64,000 nt of DNA, from positions 33,928 through 97,927 of the forward strand of contig QWPF01000002.1 in the NCBI GenBank assembly GCA_003671255.1. Direction: 5' to 3'. A program made the translations under genes and the position numbers. This document shows, piece by piece, positions 8,756 through 17,848 of the stretch; positions within the stretch are counted from its first letter, which is position 1; every line of letters starts with the position of its first letter. The notes beneath the pieces are model-generated. The model was not told where the DNA came from. It saw only the letters and a list, made by a program, of their open reading frames with translations, and did no database searches. This stretch comes from Planctomycetota bacterium. Lineage in GTDB: Bacteria > Planctomycetota > Planctomycetia > Gemmatales > Gemmataceae.

Positions 8756-9231
8756 GCGCATTAAAGCCAGAAATTGTTGAAAAAATTAAAAGCTTGATCC
8801 TTCTTTACCCTGCAAAACAAGCTGTAACTTTGCCTGCGCTGCATCTTGTTCAAGATCAAGAACGCTGTGTTTCTCAACAAGCAATTGTTGAAATTGCTGC
8901 TCTTCTTGAGCTTAGCCCTGCAGAAATTCATGATACCATGAGCTTTTATGGTTTCTTTAAAACGGAATTAAACCCCTTGGGTAAATGCAGGCTTTGGGTT
9001 TGTCGAAGTCTTGCCTGTGATCTCCGTGGTGCTGATGAACTGCTCAATAAATTGATTACTAAATTGGGTGTCGCACCGGGGCAAACGACCAAGGATGGGT
9101 TTTTTACCCTCGAAGAAGCGGAATGCATCGGAGCTTGCGAAGGTGCACCTTGTGTTTTAATTAATGATGTTCATTCTCATAATGTTTCAGATGCTGACAA
9201 GTTAATTGATGATATTCGGAAAAAGCTTTAG
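8752..9231 (+). CDS. nuoE: NADH-quinone oxidoreductase subunit E ([2Fe-2S] N1a)
   Basis: 24-kDa thioredoxin-like subunit of the NADH-oxidising module, 159 residues. The four N1a cluster ligands are Cys84 and Cys89 (VCRSLACDL) and Cys125 and Cys129 (ECIGACEGAP). The N-terminal helical part contains LPALHLVQDQERCVSQQAI. It starts inside the nuoD stop codon and precedes nuoF by 35 bp. With NuoF and NuoG present, this organism has a true NADH-using complex rather than the 11-subunit form. Confidence 0.95.
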   Translation: MSALKPEIVEKIKSLILLYPAKQAVTLPALHLVQDQERCVSQQAIVEIAALLELSPAEIHDTMSFYGFFKTELNPLGKCRLWVCRSLACDLRGADELLNKLITKLGVAPGQTTKDGFFTLEEAECIGACEGAPCVLINDVHSHNVSDADKLIDDIRKKL

Positions 9232-9266
9232 ATTTAAATTATTCAAAGCTCAAAGGATTTTAAGAT

Positions 9267-10604
9267 ATGGCAAAATACGAGCCAGTACTTTTGAAAAGAA
9301 TCTCAAAAGATAATAGCGATCATATCGATTCGTATATTTCGGATGGTGGTTATCTTGGATTGAAAAAAGCAATTAAAGATATGTCTCCCGCGCAAGTGAT
9401 TGATCTTGTGAAAGCATCGGGTTTGCGAGGCAGGGGTGGTGCAGGTTTTCCCACCGGGCTTAAATGGACTTTTCTACCTAAAGACCATCCAGGTCCAATC
9501 TATCTTTGCATTAATGCTGATGAAAGTGAGCCATGCACTTTTAATAATCGCGTGCTAATGGAAAAAGATCCTCATCAAGTTCTCGAGGGTATAATCCTCA
9601 CTAGCTATGCTGTGGGTGCAAGTAAAACTTTTATTTATGTGCGTTATGAATATGGCGATGCCTACCGTGCTATGGAACGGGCTGTAAAACAGGCTTACGA
9701 CAAAGGCTTACTTGGGAAAAATATTCAAGGATCGTCATTTTGTTTGGAAGCGGTGATGCATAAAGGTGCAGCAGCTTATATTTGTGGTGAAGAAACGGGC
9801 CTTATAGAAAGTCTAGAAGGGAAAAGGGCCTGGCCTAGGATTAAGCCGCCTTTTCCTGCTATTGAAGGGGCTTTTCGTAAGCCTACGATTGTTAATAATA
9901 TCGAAACTGTTGCTTGTGTTAAACAGATTATCGATTTAGGTGCTGATTGGTTTAAATCGATTGGCGTACCACCTGACCCTGCGAATCCTAGAGATGCTGG
10001 AAGCTACGGACCAAAATTATATTGCATTAGTGGGCATGTTAATCGCCCTGGACTTGTCGAACTCCCAATGGGGATTTCGGTTCGTGAATTGATTTCTGAA
10101 CATGGTGGCGGTGTTTGGAAAAATCGTAAGGCCAAGGGTGTTATTCCTGGTGGTAACAGCATGGGTTTTATGACCGAGGCTGAACTTGATACCAAGTTAG
10201 ATTTTAATGGCCCGGGTAAAGTTGGTTGCTTAGGCCTTGGCACAGGTGCTGTTACGGTATTTGATGACCATACTAGTATCGTTGATGTTCTTTACAATAT
10301 TTGCAGATTTTTTGCCCATGAATCTTGCGGCCAGTGCACTCCTTGCAGGGAGGGTACTGCTTGGATGTTTAAAATCATTGATCGTATTCGCAAAGGCCAT
10401 GGTAGGATTGAAGACCTAAATATTCTTGAAGAGGTTGGTAATCAAATTGGCACAATGCCAGGTACCACAATTTGCGGGCTTGCTGATGGCGCTGGTTGGC
10501 CTGTTAAGAATGCCATTCGAAAATATCGCAGTGAGTTTGAATCTTATATTAAAAATGGTGATAAGAAAGTTAGAACTTTGAACCTACAAATGTCGCACCA
10601 TTAA
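9267..10604 (+). CDS. nuoF: NADH-quinone oxidoreductase subunit F (NADH/FMN, Fe-S N3)
   Basis: 51-kDa subunit, 445 residues, where NADH binds and reduces FMN. The Gly-rich NADH-binding stretch GLRGRGGAGFPTGLKW lies at about residues 52-67, and the FMN segment NADESEPCTF with the GAAAYICGEETGLIESLEG loop follows. The N3 [4Fe-4S] ligands are Cys354, Cys357 and Cys360 (SCGQCTPCREGT) plus Cys403 (TTICGLADG). ATG 9267 is preceded by AAGGATTTTAAGAT. Nothing unusual. Confidence 0.96.
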   Translation: MAKYEPVLLKRISKDNSDHIDSYISDGGYLGLKKAIKDMSPAQVIDLVKASGLRGRGGAGFPTGLKWTFLPKDHPGPIYLCINADESEPCTFNNRVLMEKDPHQVLEGIILTSYAVGASKTFIYVRYEYGDAYRAMERAVKQAYDKGLLGKNIQGSSFCLEAVMHKGAAAYICGEETGLIESLEGKRAWPRIKPPFPAIEGAFRKPTIVNNIETVACVKQIIDLGADWFKSIGVPPDPANPRDAGSYGPKLYCISGHVNRPGLVELPMGISVRELISEHGGGVWKNRKAKGVIPGGNSMGFMTEAELDTKLDFNGPGKVGCLGLGTGAVTVFDDHTSIVDVLYNICRFFAHESCGQCTPCREGTAWMFKIIDRIRKGHGRIEDLNILEEVGNQIGTMPGTTICGLADGAGWPVKNAIRKYRSEFESYIKNGDKKVRTLNLQMSHH

Positions 10605-10632
10605 TTGTTCTATTTATAATCGGAGCTTTTGG

Positions 10633-12276
10633 ATGGCCACTGTTTATATAAATGATAAAGCTGTTGATATTGGCGACAAGAAACTAAATCTTGTTCAAGC
10701 TGCAGAGTTAGCAGGCGTAACCATTCCTCATTATTGCTACCACCCTGCCCTTTCAGTGGTTGCTAGTTGTAGGATGTGCCTTGTTGAAGTTGGCGAAAAA
10801 AAACCAGATGGCACTGTCGTCATGCAACCTAGGGTCATACCTGCTTGTCAGACTCCTGCCAAGGATAACACTGTTATTCAAACTGCGACTGCTAAAAGTA
10901 AATCTGCACAAGCTCAAACTCTTGAGTCCATTCTTTTGAATCACCCCTTGGATTGTCCTGTTTGTGATAAGGCTGGGGAATGCAAACTTCAGGATTACAG
11001 TTATAATTACGGGAACTCTGAAAGCCGTATGGTGGATGATAAAAATACGCCCCCAAATAAACCTGATCTAGGCAATAATATCAGCCTTTTTACGGATCGT
11101 TGTATCATGTGCTCACGCTGTGTACGATTTACCCGTGAAATATCAGGCACTGCCGAGTTACATGTTATTAATCGTGGAAGCCATGCTGAAATTGATATTT
11201 TCCCCACGGAACCTCTAAACAATAAGCTTGCATCTAATGTCGTTGATCTTTGCCCAGTAGGCGCTTTGGCAAGCAAAGATTTTCTTTATACTCATCGTGT
11301 TTGGAATTTAAAAACTCAGGATAGTGTTTGCGCTGGTTGCTCTACGGGTTGTAGCATCCATCTAGATACAAATAAGAATGTTGTTTACAGGCTTCGACCC
11401 CGAGAAAACCCAAATGCTCAAGGGTACTTTATGTGCGATGATGGCCGCTTGGGCTATCATTATGTGAATTCTTCCAACCGTATTTCCAAACCAAATTTAA
11501 AATTAGATTCTGGTGCTGATATCTCTTCATGGAAAGATATTATGCTTTCCTTGCGCTCAGAACTCAAGGCCGTTGCTTCCAAAAACGCTTCCGGTGTTGC
11601 TGCCATGCTTTCGCCTTTTCTCACCGTGGAGGAAGGCTTTTTGCTTGCTACTTTTATCAAATCCATTTCCCCTAAGGCAAAGTTGGTTCTTGGTCCAGTC
11701 CCCGTGGTAGGGGAAGATGATCATTATCCAAAAACTCGGGGTTCTGTTCCAGTAAATGTGAAATTTACCATTCGCAACGAAAAATGTCCGAACAAAAAAG
11801 GTATCGAAGAAGTTATCAAGCATTTTGAAGGCGAGGTTGTTCTTGTCTCTGATTATTTGAATAAAAATTCACCCGATGCTTTGTTTATTGCTGCTGGGTA
11901 TCAGGGTGAAGAAGTTTCTTGGTTTGATAACAATCTTCTTTCTCAGTTTAAGAAAATTAAACTTTTGATTACCCAAGATCTTTTTCCTAGTGCCCTCACT
12001 GATGCTTCGAAATATGTTATTCCTTCTGCTGCTTTTTCTGAAAAAGAAGGCACTTTTGTTAACTTTGCAGGTTTAGCACAGGAACTGCATTGGGCTTGTG
12101 TCCCTTTAAAACAAGTTCGAACCGATGGTCAGGTTTATTTGGATTTACTCGAAAGAAAAGGTTTGCTTCAGGCTGCTAATATCAGGGATGAAATCTCTAA
12201 ATCTATTCCCTATTTTTCTCGATTGGCTGGTGGTAAACTTGGATCAGATGGCATACATTTGGTAAACTTAGCCTGA
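10633..12276 (+). CDS. nuoG: NADH-quinone oxidoreductase subunit G, short form
   Basis: 75-kDa subunit carrying the electron-wire clusters. The N-terminal [2Fe-2S] domain has CYHPALSVVASCRMCLVEVG, then PACQTPA. The His-ligated N5 cluster follows at HPLDCPVCDKAGECKLQDY, then N4 at CIMCSRCVRFTREISG with the later VDLCPVGAL Cys, and the start of the molybdopterin-like domain has CAGCSTGCSIHLD. At 547 residues it is shorter than the 700-900 of many bacteria: the molybdopterin-oxidoreductase-like C-terminal domain is reduced to roughly 300 residues. GGAG precedes ATG 10633. Confidence 0.94.
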   Translation: MATVYINDKAVDIGDKKLNLVQAAELAGVTIPHYCYHPALSVVASCRMCLVEVGEKKPDGTVVMQPRVIPACQTPAKDNTVIQTATAKSKSAQAQTLESILLNHPLDCPVCDKAGECKLQDYSYNYGNSESRMVDDKNTPPNKPDLGNNISLFTDRCIMCSRCVRFTREISGTAELHVINRGSHAEIDIFPTEPLNNKLASNVVDLCPVGALASKDFLYTHRVWNLKTQDSVCAGCSTGCSIHLDTNKNVVYRLRPRENPNAQGYFMCDDGRLGYHYVNSSNRISKPNLKLDSGADISSWKDIMLSLRSELKAVASKNASGVAAMLSPFLTVEEGFLLATFIKSISPKAKLVLGPVPVVGEDDHYPKTRGSVPVNVKFTIRNEKCPNKKGIEEVIKHFEGEVVLVSDYLNKNSPDALFIAAGYQGEEVSWFDNNLLSQFKKIKLLITQDLFPSALTDASKYVIPSAAFSEKEGTFVNFAGLAQELHWACVPLKQVRTDGQVYLDLLERKGLLQAANIRDEISKSIPYFSRLAGGKLGSDGIHLVNLA

Positions 12277-12306
12277 TTTTAAAATCACGGTTTTGAAAGG
12301 ATTGGA

Positions 12307-13674
12307 ATGAGTCTGGAATTTTCGCTTTTAATTACTGTTGCTTTGATATTGGCTGTTCTTGGCTGCTTGAATGGCGGAGTGGCTTACCTTATTTTGGTTG
12401 AGCGTAAAATTTCCGCTTGGGTTCAAGATCGGGTTGGCCCTAATCGTGCATTTTATGGAATCCTGCAACCTATTTGCGACGGCGTGAAATTGCTTCTTAA
12501 AGAAGAGATGATTCCTAAATATGTTGATAAAATATTTTTCATGATTGCACCAGCCATCGCTCTTATTACAGCTTTTATGGCATTAGCCGTTGTTCCTTTT
12601 GGGCCCACAAGTCCTTCCCCTATTCTCATTGATTATAGACAAAATTCTCCAACCTATGAACTTGCTGTTTGGCCCTCCACAAAATCAGAATATGATGCTG
12701 TTATTGATGCAGACAGAAGTCGTGCCCTGGAGAAAAAATCTGTTTCATTTGAAGAACAAATTAAAGTTTATAATTCTCGCATCCAATTTGTGCTTGCTCC
12801 TCATGTTGATATTGGGATTCTTTTCGTTTTTGCAATCGGAAGTCTTGGCGTTTACGGTGTAATTCTTGGAGGTTGGTCTTCGAATAATAAATACAGTCTT
12901 CTAGGTTCTTTGCGTTCGAGTGCTCAGCTTATTAGTTATGAAATCCCACTTGGATTATCTGTGCTTGGTGTTGTTCTTGTAACCGGCTCACTTAACCTTG
13001 AACGCATTATTCAGCATCAAGTAGATCATGGCTGGAATGTTTTGTTTCAACCTTTGGCAATGGTACTTTTTGCCACTTCCATTTTCGCTGAGTGTAATCG
13101 TCTACCTTTTGATCTGCCTGAATCTGAACAAGAACTGGTTGGTGGTTATCACACTGAATACAGTTCCATGAAATTTGCACTTTTTCTATTCGGTGAATAT
13201 ACTCACATGATCACCACTAGTTTCCTTATGATGACTGTGTTTTTTGGTGCTTGGCATCTTCCTTTTATTACCGATCCAAATGACTTTTCGATTTTTGGAA
13301 TCGCTCTTAAATTTGCAGTTGCTGCTGGCAAAACTATTGGTTTCATTATCTTTTATATGCTTATTCGATGGACTATTTTAAGGTTTCGATTTGATCAACT
13401 TATGCACCTTGCCTGGAAGATAATGCTTCCTATTTCTTTGGCAAGTTTTACTGTTCTTGTGTTTATTGTTCATTTTAAACCGATTGGTCAGGAATCTATT
13501 TGGCTTATGTGCCCTGTTTCACTTGCGATTTTGCTGGCGTCAGGTTTTATTGGTATCAGGCTTTCTAAACCAACGGCTCACGCTACCAAATCCAAGGTTC
13601 CTTATCTTGGCCATGGCACAGGGTATTCCGTTCAACATGATTCTAAGATTCGTCTTGAAAGTTCAAGCAGATAG
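12307..13674 (+). CDS. nuoH: NADH-quinone oxidoreductase subunit H with a loop insertion
   Basis: Eight-helix membrane subunit at the quinone cavity. VERKISAWVQDRVGPNR (31-47), near the quinone entrance, and the CNRLPFDLPESEQELVGGYHTEY loop are intact. An insertion of about 65 mainly polar, charged residues (about 101-165, containing SRALEKKSVSFEEQ) sits between helix 2 (ending VVPFGP) and helix 3 (starting HVDIGILFVFA), where typical NuoH has only a few residues. By NuoH topology this loop faces the periplasm. There is also a soluble C-terminal tail after the last helix. At 455 residues it is much longer than the usual 320-350. Confidence 0.94.
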   Translation: MSLEFSLLITVALILAVLGCLNGGVAYLILVERKISAWVQDRVGPNRAFYGILQPICDGVKLLLKEEMIPKYVDKIFFMIAPAIALITAFMALAVVPFGPTSPSPILIDYRQNSPTYELAVWPSTKSEYDAVIDADRSRALEKKSVSFEEQIKVYNSRIQFVLAPHVDIGILFVFAIGSLGVYGVILGGWSSNNKYSLLGSLRSSAQLISYEIPLGLSVLGVVLVTGSLNLERIIQHQVDHGWNVLFQPLAMVLFATSIFAECNRLPFDLPESEQELVGGYHTEYSSMKFALFLFGEYTHMITTSFLMMTVFFGAWHLPFITDPNDFSIFGIALKFAVAAGKTIGFIIFYMLIRWTILRFRFDQLMHLAWKIMLPISLASFTVLVFIVHFKPIGQESIWLMCPVSLAILLASGFIGIRLSKPTAHATKSKVPYLGHGTGYSVQHDSKIRLESSSR

Positions 13675-13701
13675 TTATTACTGGTATTTAAAGGGGTTGG
13701 C

Positions 13702-14301
13702 ATGAAAGCTGATGAAATAACTTGGGTTAAATCTCCTGAATTTGGAGTTATGGACCAGATTTTTCTACCTGCTATTTTTACAGGCTTGGTTACTACTTTA
13801 ACTCATATGGGTAGTACGCTTTTTGGTCCGAAAAAAGATGTTGTTACTCAGCAGTTCCCTGAGCAGAGACCTCATTTGCCAGCTAATTATCGTGGTGTTC
13901 ATCGACTTAATCGGGATGATGAAGGCCGTGTTAAATGTGTTGCTTGCTATATGTGTTCAACTGCATGCCCTGCTCATTGTATTGATATCGTAGCTGCACC
14001 TTCCCCCTGGCCCGATCGCGAAAAATATCCTGAAGTCTTTGTCATTGATGAGCTTCGTTGTATCTACTGTGGAATGTGTGAACAGGCCTGCCCGGTTGAT
14101 GCTATTGAACTTACTACGCTTTATGATCTTACCGGCCATAGCCGTGAAGAAATGATTTTTAATAAAGAAAAACTTTTGAGCGTTTTTGATAAGACAGTTG
14201 CAATGGGAACTGATCCTATTCGTACAACACACGGTAGGCTGGGTGTTGCTAGTGAACCTGCCTCGAGTGGTGTAACTGGTTCTTCTTCCATGCAAACTTA
14301 G
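13702..14301 (+). CDS. nuoI: NADH-quinone oxidoreductase subunit I (2x[4Fe-4S])
   Basis: Ferredoxin-type subunit carrying clusters N6a and N6b. Two 8-Fe ferredoxin motifs are complete: CVACYMCSTACPAHCIDIV and CIYCGMCEQACPVDAIEL, in the middle third of the 199-residue protein. The N-terminal amphipathic part (QIFLPAIFTGLVTTLTHM) anchors it on the membrane arm. A Ser/Thr-rich tail of about 30 residues follows the normal end. It lies between nuoH and nuoJ in the standard order. Confidence 0.95.
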   Translation: MKADEITWVKSPEFGVMDQIFLPAIFTGLVTTLTHMGSTLFGPKKDVVTQQFPEQRPHLPANYRGVHRLNRDDEGRVKCVACYMCSTACPAHCIDIVAAPSPWPDREKYPEVFVIDELRCIYCGMCEQACPVDAIELTTLYDLTGHSREEMIFNKEKLLSVFDKTVAMGTDPIRTTHGRLGVASEPASSGVTGSSSMQT

Positions 14302-14353
14302 AGCTTTACCCTATGTTAAATTCTTGCTGTGTTTTTGGTTGGGAAGTATTTTA

Positions 14354-15409
14354 ATGAATGAGCAACCTTGGATTACCCTGACAAATCTTTCGCTACTTTT
14401 AGGGTGGCTTGCGGTTTATTTTTGCTTGCCAAAAAGAATTTCCGGTTCTAGTAGGCTAGTTGGTTATGGGGTTGGTTCAGTTGCTTTAATCATTACTGCT
14501 ATTCAAATTTTCTTCACTTATTCCTTTAACCCCGAACTTGTGTTGTTTTGTTTATTTTCTTTTTTTGCTGTTGTTGGTGCTTGTCTTATGATTGTTGCAC
14601 AAAATCCAGCACATGGCGCTATTTGCTTTGCTTTAACAATAACCAGCACGGGTGGAATATTTCTTCTTCTTGCAGCACCGTTTGTTATGGCTGCAAATAT
14701 TATTGTTTATGCTGGTGCGATTATTGTTACTTTTCTCTTTCTACTTATGCTTGTTAAACAGCATAATGCTGATCTAGCTGATTCCGAGAGTAGAGAGCCT
14801 TTTCTTGCTTCATTTACGGGTTTTATTTTATTGGGTTGTATGATTTCCGTTCTTAATGCTTCTTTCTCTTCGCAATCCCAACTCGGTGCCCGTAATGAAA
14901 TTGAACGAATTGTTGATGATACCAATAAAGCACTTTCCCTTACGGATCTTTCAGAACTAAAGGCCAAGGTGATTAATGGTGACAATAATGTTGTTACCAG
15001 ACTTAAAATTGCTTTAGGTGGAAGTGGTACCTGGGTTGAAAGAATTGAAGTTGATGTCCAAAAAAATGGCACTTATATGATTAATAAATCTGATGATATT
15101 GCTGAAATCAAATCAGCACTCGCTTCTCTTGCAAGTATTGGAAACGATTACTTAAAATACCGATCCTTATTGCGCCCTTCAATTGCCATGCCTGGTAATT
15201 CTGGGGCTGATCCTAGTTTGCCCTTGGATAAGATCAGAAAAGATCAATCTGGGAGGCCAGCTATGCCCGCTGACAATACAACATTCTTGGGCAAACTGCT
15301 TTTCTCTGATCAATTGATTGCTGTTGAATTGGCTGGGTTATTGCTTTTGGTTGCCACTATTGGTGCGATTGTTATTGTTCGCCAATTGCCAACGAAGGTG
15401 AGTTCATAA
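14354..15409 (+). CDS. nuoJ: NADH-quinone oxidoreductase subunit J with a large loop insertion
   Basis: Membrane subunit J, here 351 residues against the usual 165-200. The core helices are recognisable: FCLFSFFAVVGACLMIVAQNPAHGAICFALT, ANIIVYAGAIIVTFLFLLMLV (with the unwound helix-3 region) and the final LIAVELAGLLLLVATIGAIVIVRQ. About 145 soluble residues (about 172-316) are inserted between helices 4 and 5, a loop that faces the periplasm. They include a charged stretch (NEIERIVDDTNKAL) and a Pro-rich end (MPGNSGADPSLPL). Extra hydrophobic residues also precede the first canonical helix. ATG 14354 is chosen over TTG 14324 because GGAAG lies upstream. Confidence 0.92.
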   Translation: MNEQPWITLTNLSLLLGWLAVYFCLPKRISGSSRLVGYGVGSVALIITAIQIFFTYSFNPELVLFCLFSFFAVVGACLMIVAQNPAHGAICFALTITSTGGIFLLLAAPFVMAANIIVYAGAIIVTFLFLLMLVKQHNADLADSESREPFLASFTGFILLGCMISVLNASFSSQSQLGARNEIERIVDDTNKALSLTDLSELKAKVINGDNNVVTRLKIALGGSGTWVERIEVDVQKNGTYMINKSDDIAEIKSALASLASIGNDYLKYRSLLRPSIAMPGNSGADPSLPLDKIRKDQSGRPAMPADNTTFLGKLLFSDQLIAVELAGLLLLVATIGAIVIVRQLPTKVSS

Positions 15410-15411
15410 TA

Positions 15412-15837
15412 ATGTTAGATTTGAAAATTTATTTGATCTTGGGCGCAATTTTGTTCTGCATCGGGCTCATAGGTTTTGTTTCCAGAAGAAATATGATCAC
15501 CATGTTTCTAAGCGCAGAATTAATGCTTCAAGGCGTTGCTATCAATTTCCTCGCATTCTCGAGGTTCAGAGGCAATCTTCAGGGGCAATCGTTTGTCCTT
15601 TTTATTCTTTCTGTTGCTGCTTGCGAAGCTGCTATTGCACTTGCTTTAATTGTTATTCTTTATCGTGCTAAAAATTCACTTGATGTAAGTAAATGGCAGG
15701 ATTTACGCGAAGAAGATCTGGAACCTAATGAAGATCCGGAAATATTGCTGCTTGATACTTTCCAGATTGAACCCATGCCTACATTACCCGTAGCTGGGCA
15801 CAGGCCTGCCAAAGAAGAGGATGCAAGCCATGTATGA
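15412..15837 (+). CDS. nuoK: NADH-quinone oxidoreductase subunit K with a C-terminal extension
   Basis: Three-helix MnhC-related membrane subunit. The helices are LIYLILGAILFCIGLIGFVS-like (N-terminal), MITMFLSAELMLQGVAINFLAF (with the conserved membrane Glu in SAELML) and FVLFILSVAACEAAIALALIVILY (second membrane Glu in CEAAI). The usual length is about 100; this one has an extra acidic and proline-rich tail of about 40 residues, on the cytoplasmic side by NuoK topology. Its last bases overlap the nuoL start. Confidence 0.94.
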   Translation: MLDLKIYLILGAILFCIGLIGFVSRRNMITMFLSAELMLQGVAINFLAFSRFRGNLQGQSFVLFILSVAACEAAIALALIVILYRAKNSLDVSKWQDLREEDLEPNEDPEILLLDTFQIEPMPTLPVAGHRPAKEEDASHV

Positions 15838-17842
15838 TGCTATGGCGTATTTGTGGATGATTCCTGCATTTCCTATTGTTGCAGGTTTTATTACTTTTAT
15901 TATTGGGCCTAAGGTTCTTCGTTCCCAAGCCCACTTGCCTTGCATTATTGCAGGATTTATTTCTTTTATTTTGTCTTTGATGGTTCTTAATGATGTCGTA
16001 AAAGCAATTCAAACTAGTGATATAGCAAATCCTTCTTCTGTTGCAGTTTCTTACTTCGAGTGGTTTCGTACCGGAGATCCAAATCTGGTTGGCGAAAACT
16101 TTAAGAAAGCGGGTGCATTAAAAGCTGAATTTAGTCTTAGGTTGGATCCCCTTTCTTCTGCAATGATTGTTATGGTTACCTTCTTAGGTACCCTCATCGC
16201 TGTTTTTTCAACAGGCTACATGAGAGACCATCACGGACATATTGATCCTGGTTACCCACGATTTTTTGCCTCTGTTTCGCTTTTTCTTGGATCAATGTTA
16301 ATTCTTGTTCTCGCTGATAATGTTCTTTTACTGTATGCAGGTTGGGAAGGTGTTGGCCTTTGTAGTTATCTGCTCATTGGTTTTTGGTTTGAAAAACCTT
16401 CAGCTTGCAAAGCTGCTAGAAAGGCATTTTTAGTTACCAGACTTGGAGATGTGGCTTTGTTTTTAGGTTTTGCATCTCTTTGGGTTTCTTCTGGATACAG
16501 ACTTGATTTTGATGGCTTACTAAAGCTTGATAACTACGATTCAGGTGTTGGCTTGGCTTGCTTCTTAATGTTTCTAGGAGCTTGTGGGAAATCTGCTCAA
16601 TTCCCTCTTCATGTTTGGTTGCCCGATGCTATGGAAGGCCCTTCCCCAGTAAGTGCTCTTATCCATGCTGCGACTATGGTTACTGCAGGAGTTTATCTCC
16701 TTGCTAGATTTATGCCTCTTTTTGCTTCCGTTCCCGAAGTGCAAATGGTGGTTATTGCTGTTGGTACCTTTACAAGTCTCTTGGCAGCATTAATTGCTCT
16801 AACACAAACCGATTTAAAAAGAATTCTTGCCTATTCAACGATGAGTCAGCTTGGTTATATGTTCATGGCCTTGGGGGCTGGTATTGATCCTAAATCTGCT
16901 CTTCCAATGTTGGCAGTAAGTGCTGCAATTTTTCATCTTCTTACCCATGCATTTTTTAAAGCATTGCTCTTTTTAAGTGCTGGAAGTGTGATGCATTCAA
17001 TGCATGATGTGATAGATTTACGGCGCATCGGTGGGCTTAGAAAGGTTTTACCATTAACTCATATTGGTTTTTTGTGTGGGGCTCTTGCTTTAGCTGGGTT
17101 ACCTCCATTTGCTGGTTTTTGGAGTAAAGATGAGATTCTAAGCGTAATCCATGAAACTTCTAAAGCTTCGAATTACCCTTGGTTTTATATTTTGATGTGG
17201 GCTATTGGGATCTTTGTTGCTTTTCTTACAGCTTTCTACACTTTTAGAGCCTATTTTCTTACTTTCTGGGGTGTCCTAAAACTTCCCGAGGAATGTCATG
17301 GCGAAGTTCATGAATCTCCTAAATCAATGACCCTTCCTTTAATGCTTTTATCCCTATTCGCCCTTGGTATTGGGTTTGGTCTTTCCAATTTCACACCATT
17401 TTCTATAGAGACATTTTTAGGTAAAATTCCTGGTTATGTAATTCAAGATCATCACTCACATGATTGGCTGACCGTTGGTTTTGCAACATTTGCTGGTTTA
17501 GCTGGATTGATTTTGGCTTTTGTATTTTATGGTTCAGGCAATGTTACTATTTCTGAACAAGCCATTGGGAAGTCTAATTTTGCTATTGAACTCAGCAAAA
17601 ACAAATTCTTTTTTGATGAAATTTATAACAAGCTTTTAATTGCGCCTCTAAATTTGGGTTTTTATTGTGCAAGAATCTTTGATCAATATATCCTTGATGG
17701 TATCGTTGATTTGATTGCGCATATTCCTAAGATTTTTGCGCAATTATTTCGCCCTATTCAAAATGGTTTAGTTCAGTTTTATGCCCTTGCGATGATTTTG
17801 GCGGTGACTGTATTCCTGATAGCCCTAGCAAGATCGATGTAG
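15830..17842 (+). CDS. nuoL: NADH-quinone oxidoreductase subunit L
   Basis: Largest antiporter-like proton-pumping subunit, about 670 residues. Conserved motifs include LLLYAGWEGVGLCSYLLIGFW (pumping Glu in helix 5), ACGKSAQFPLHVWLPDAMEGPSPVSALIHAATMVTAG split over helices 7-8 with its Lys, and LTHAFFKALLFLSAGSVMH. The C-terminal lateral helix and extra last helix (MILAVTVFLIALA) are present. ATG 15830 has AGAGG nine bases upstream; ATG 15821 is also possible but sits directly on that site. It overlaps nuoK by 8 bp. Confidence 0.95.
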   Translation: MYDAMAYLWMIPAFPIVAGFITFIIGPKVLRSQAHLPCIIAGFISFILSLMVLNDVVKAIQTSDIANPSSVAVSYFEWFRTGDPNLVGENFKKAGALKAEFSLRLDPLSSAMIVMVTFLGTLIAVFSTGYMRDHHGHIDPGYPRFFASVSLFLGSMLILVLADNVLLLYAGWEGVGLCSYLLIGFWFEKPSACKAARKAFLVTRLGDVALFLGFASLWVSSGYRLDFDGLLKLDNYDSGVGLACFLMFLGACGKSAQFPLHVWLPDAMEGPSPVSALIHAATMVTAGVYLLARFMPLFASVPEVQMVVIAVGTFTSLLAALIALTQTDLKRILAYSTMSQLGYMFMALGAGIDPKSALPMLAVSAAIFHLLTHAFFKALLFLSAGSVMHSMHDVIDLRRIGGLRKVLPLTHIGFLCGALALAGLPPFAGFWSKDEILSVIHETSKASNYPWFYILMWAIGIFVAFLTAFYTFRAYFLTFWGVLKLPEECHGEVHESPKSMTLPLMLLSLFALGIGFGLSNFTPFSIETFLGKIPGYVIQDHHSHDWLTVGFATFAGLAGLILAFVFYGSGNVTISEQAIGKSNFAIELSKNKFFFDEIYNKLLIAPLNLGFYCARIFDQYILDGIVDLIAHIPKIFAQLFRPIQNGLVQFYALAMILAVTVFLIALARSM

Positions 17843-17848
17843 TGCAAA

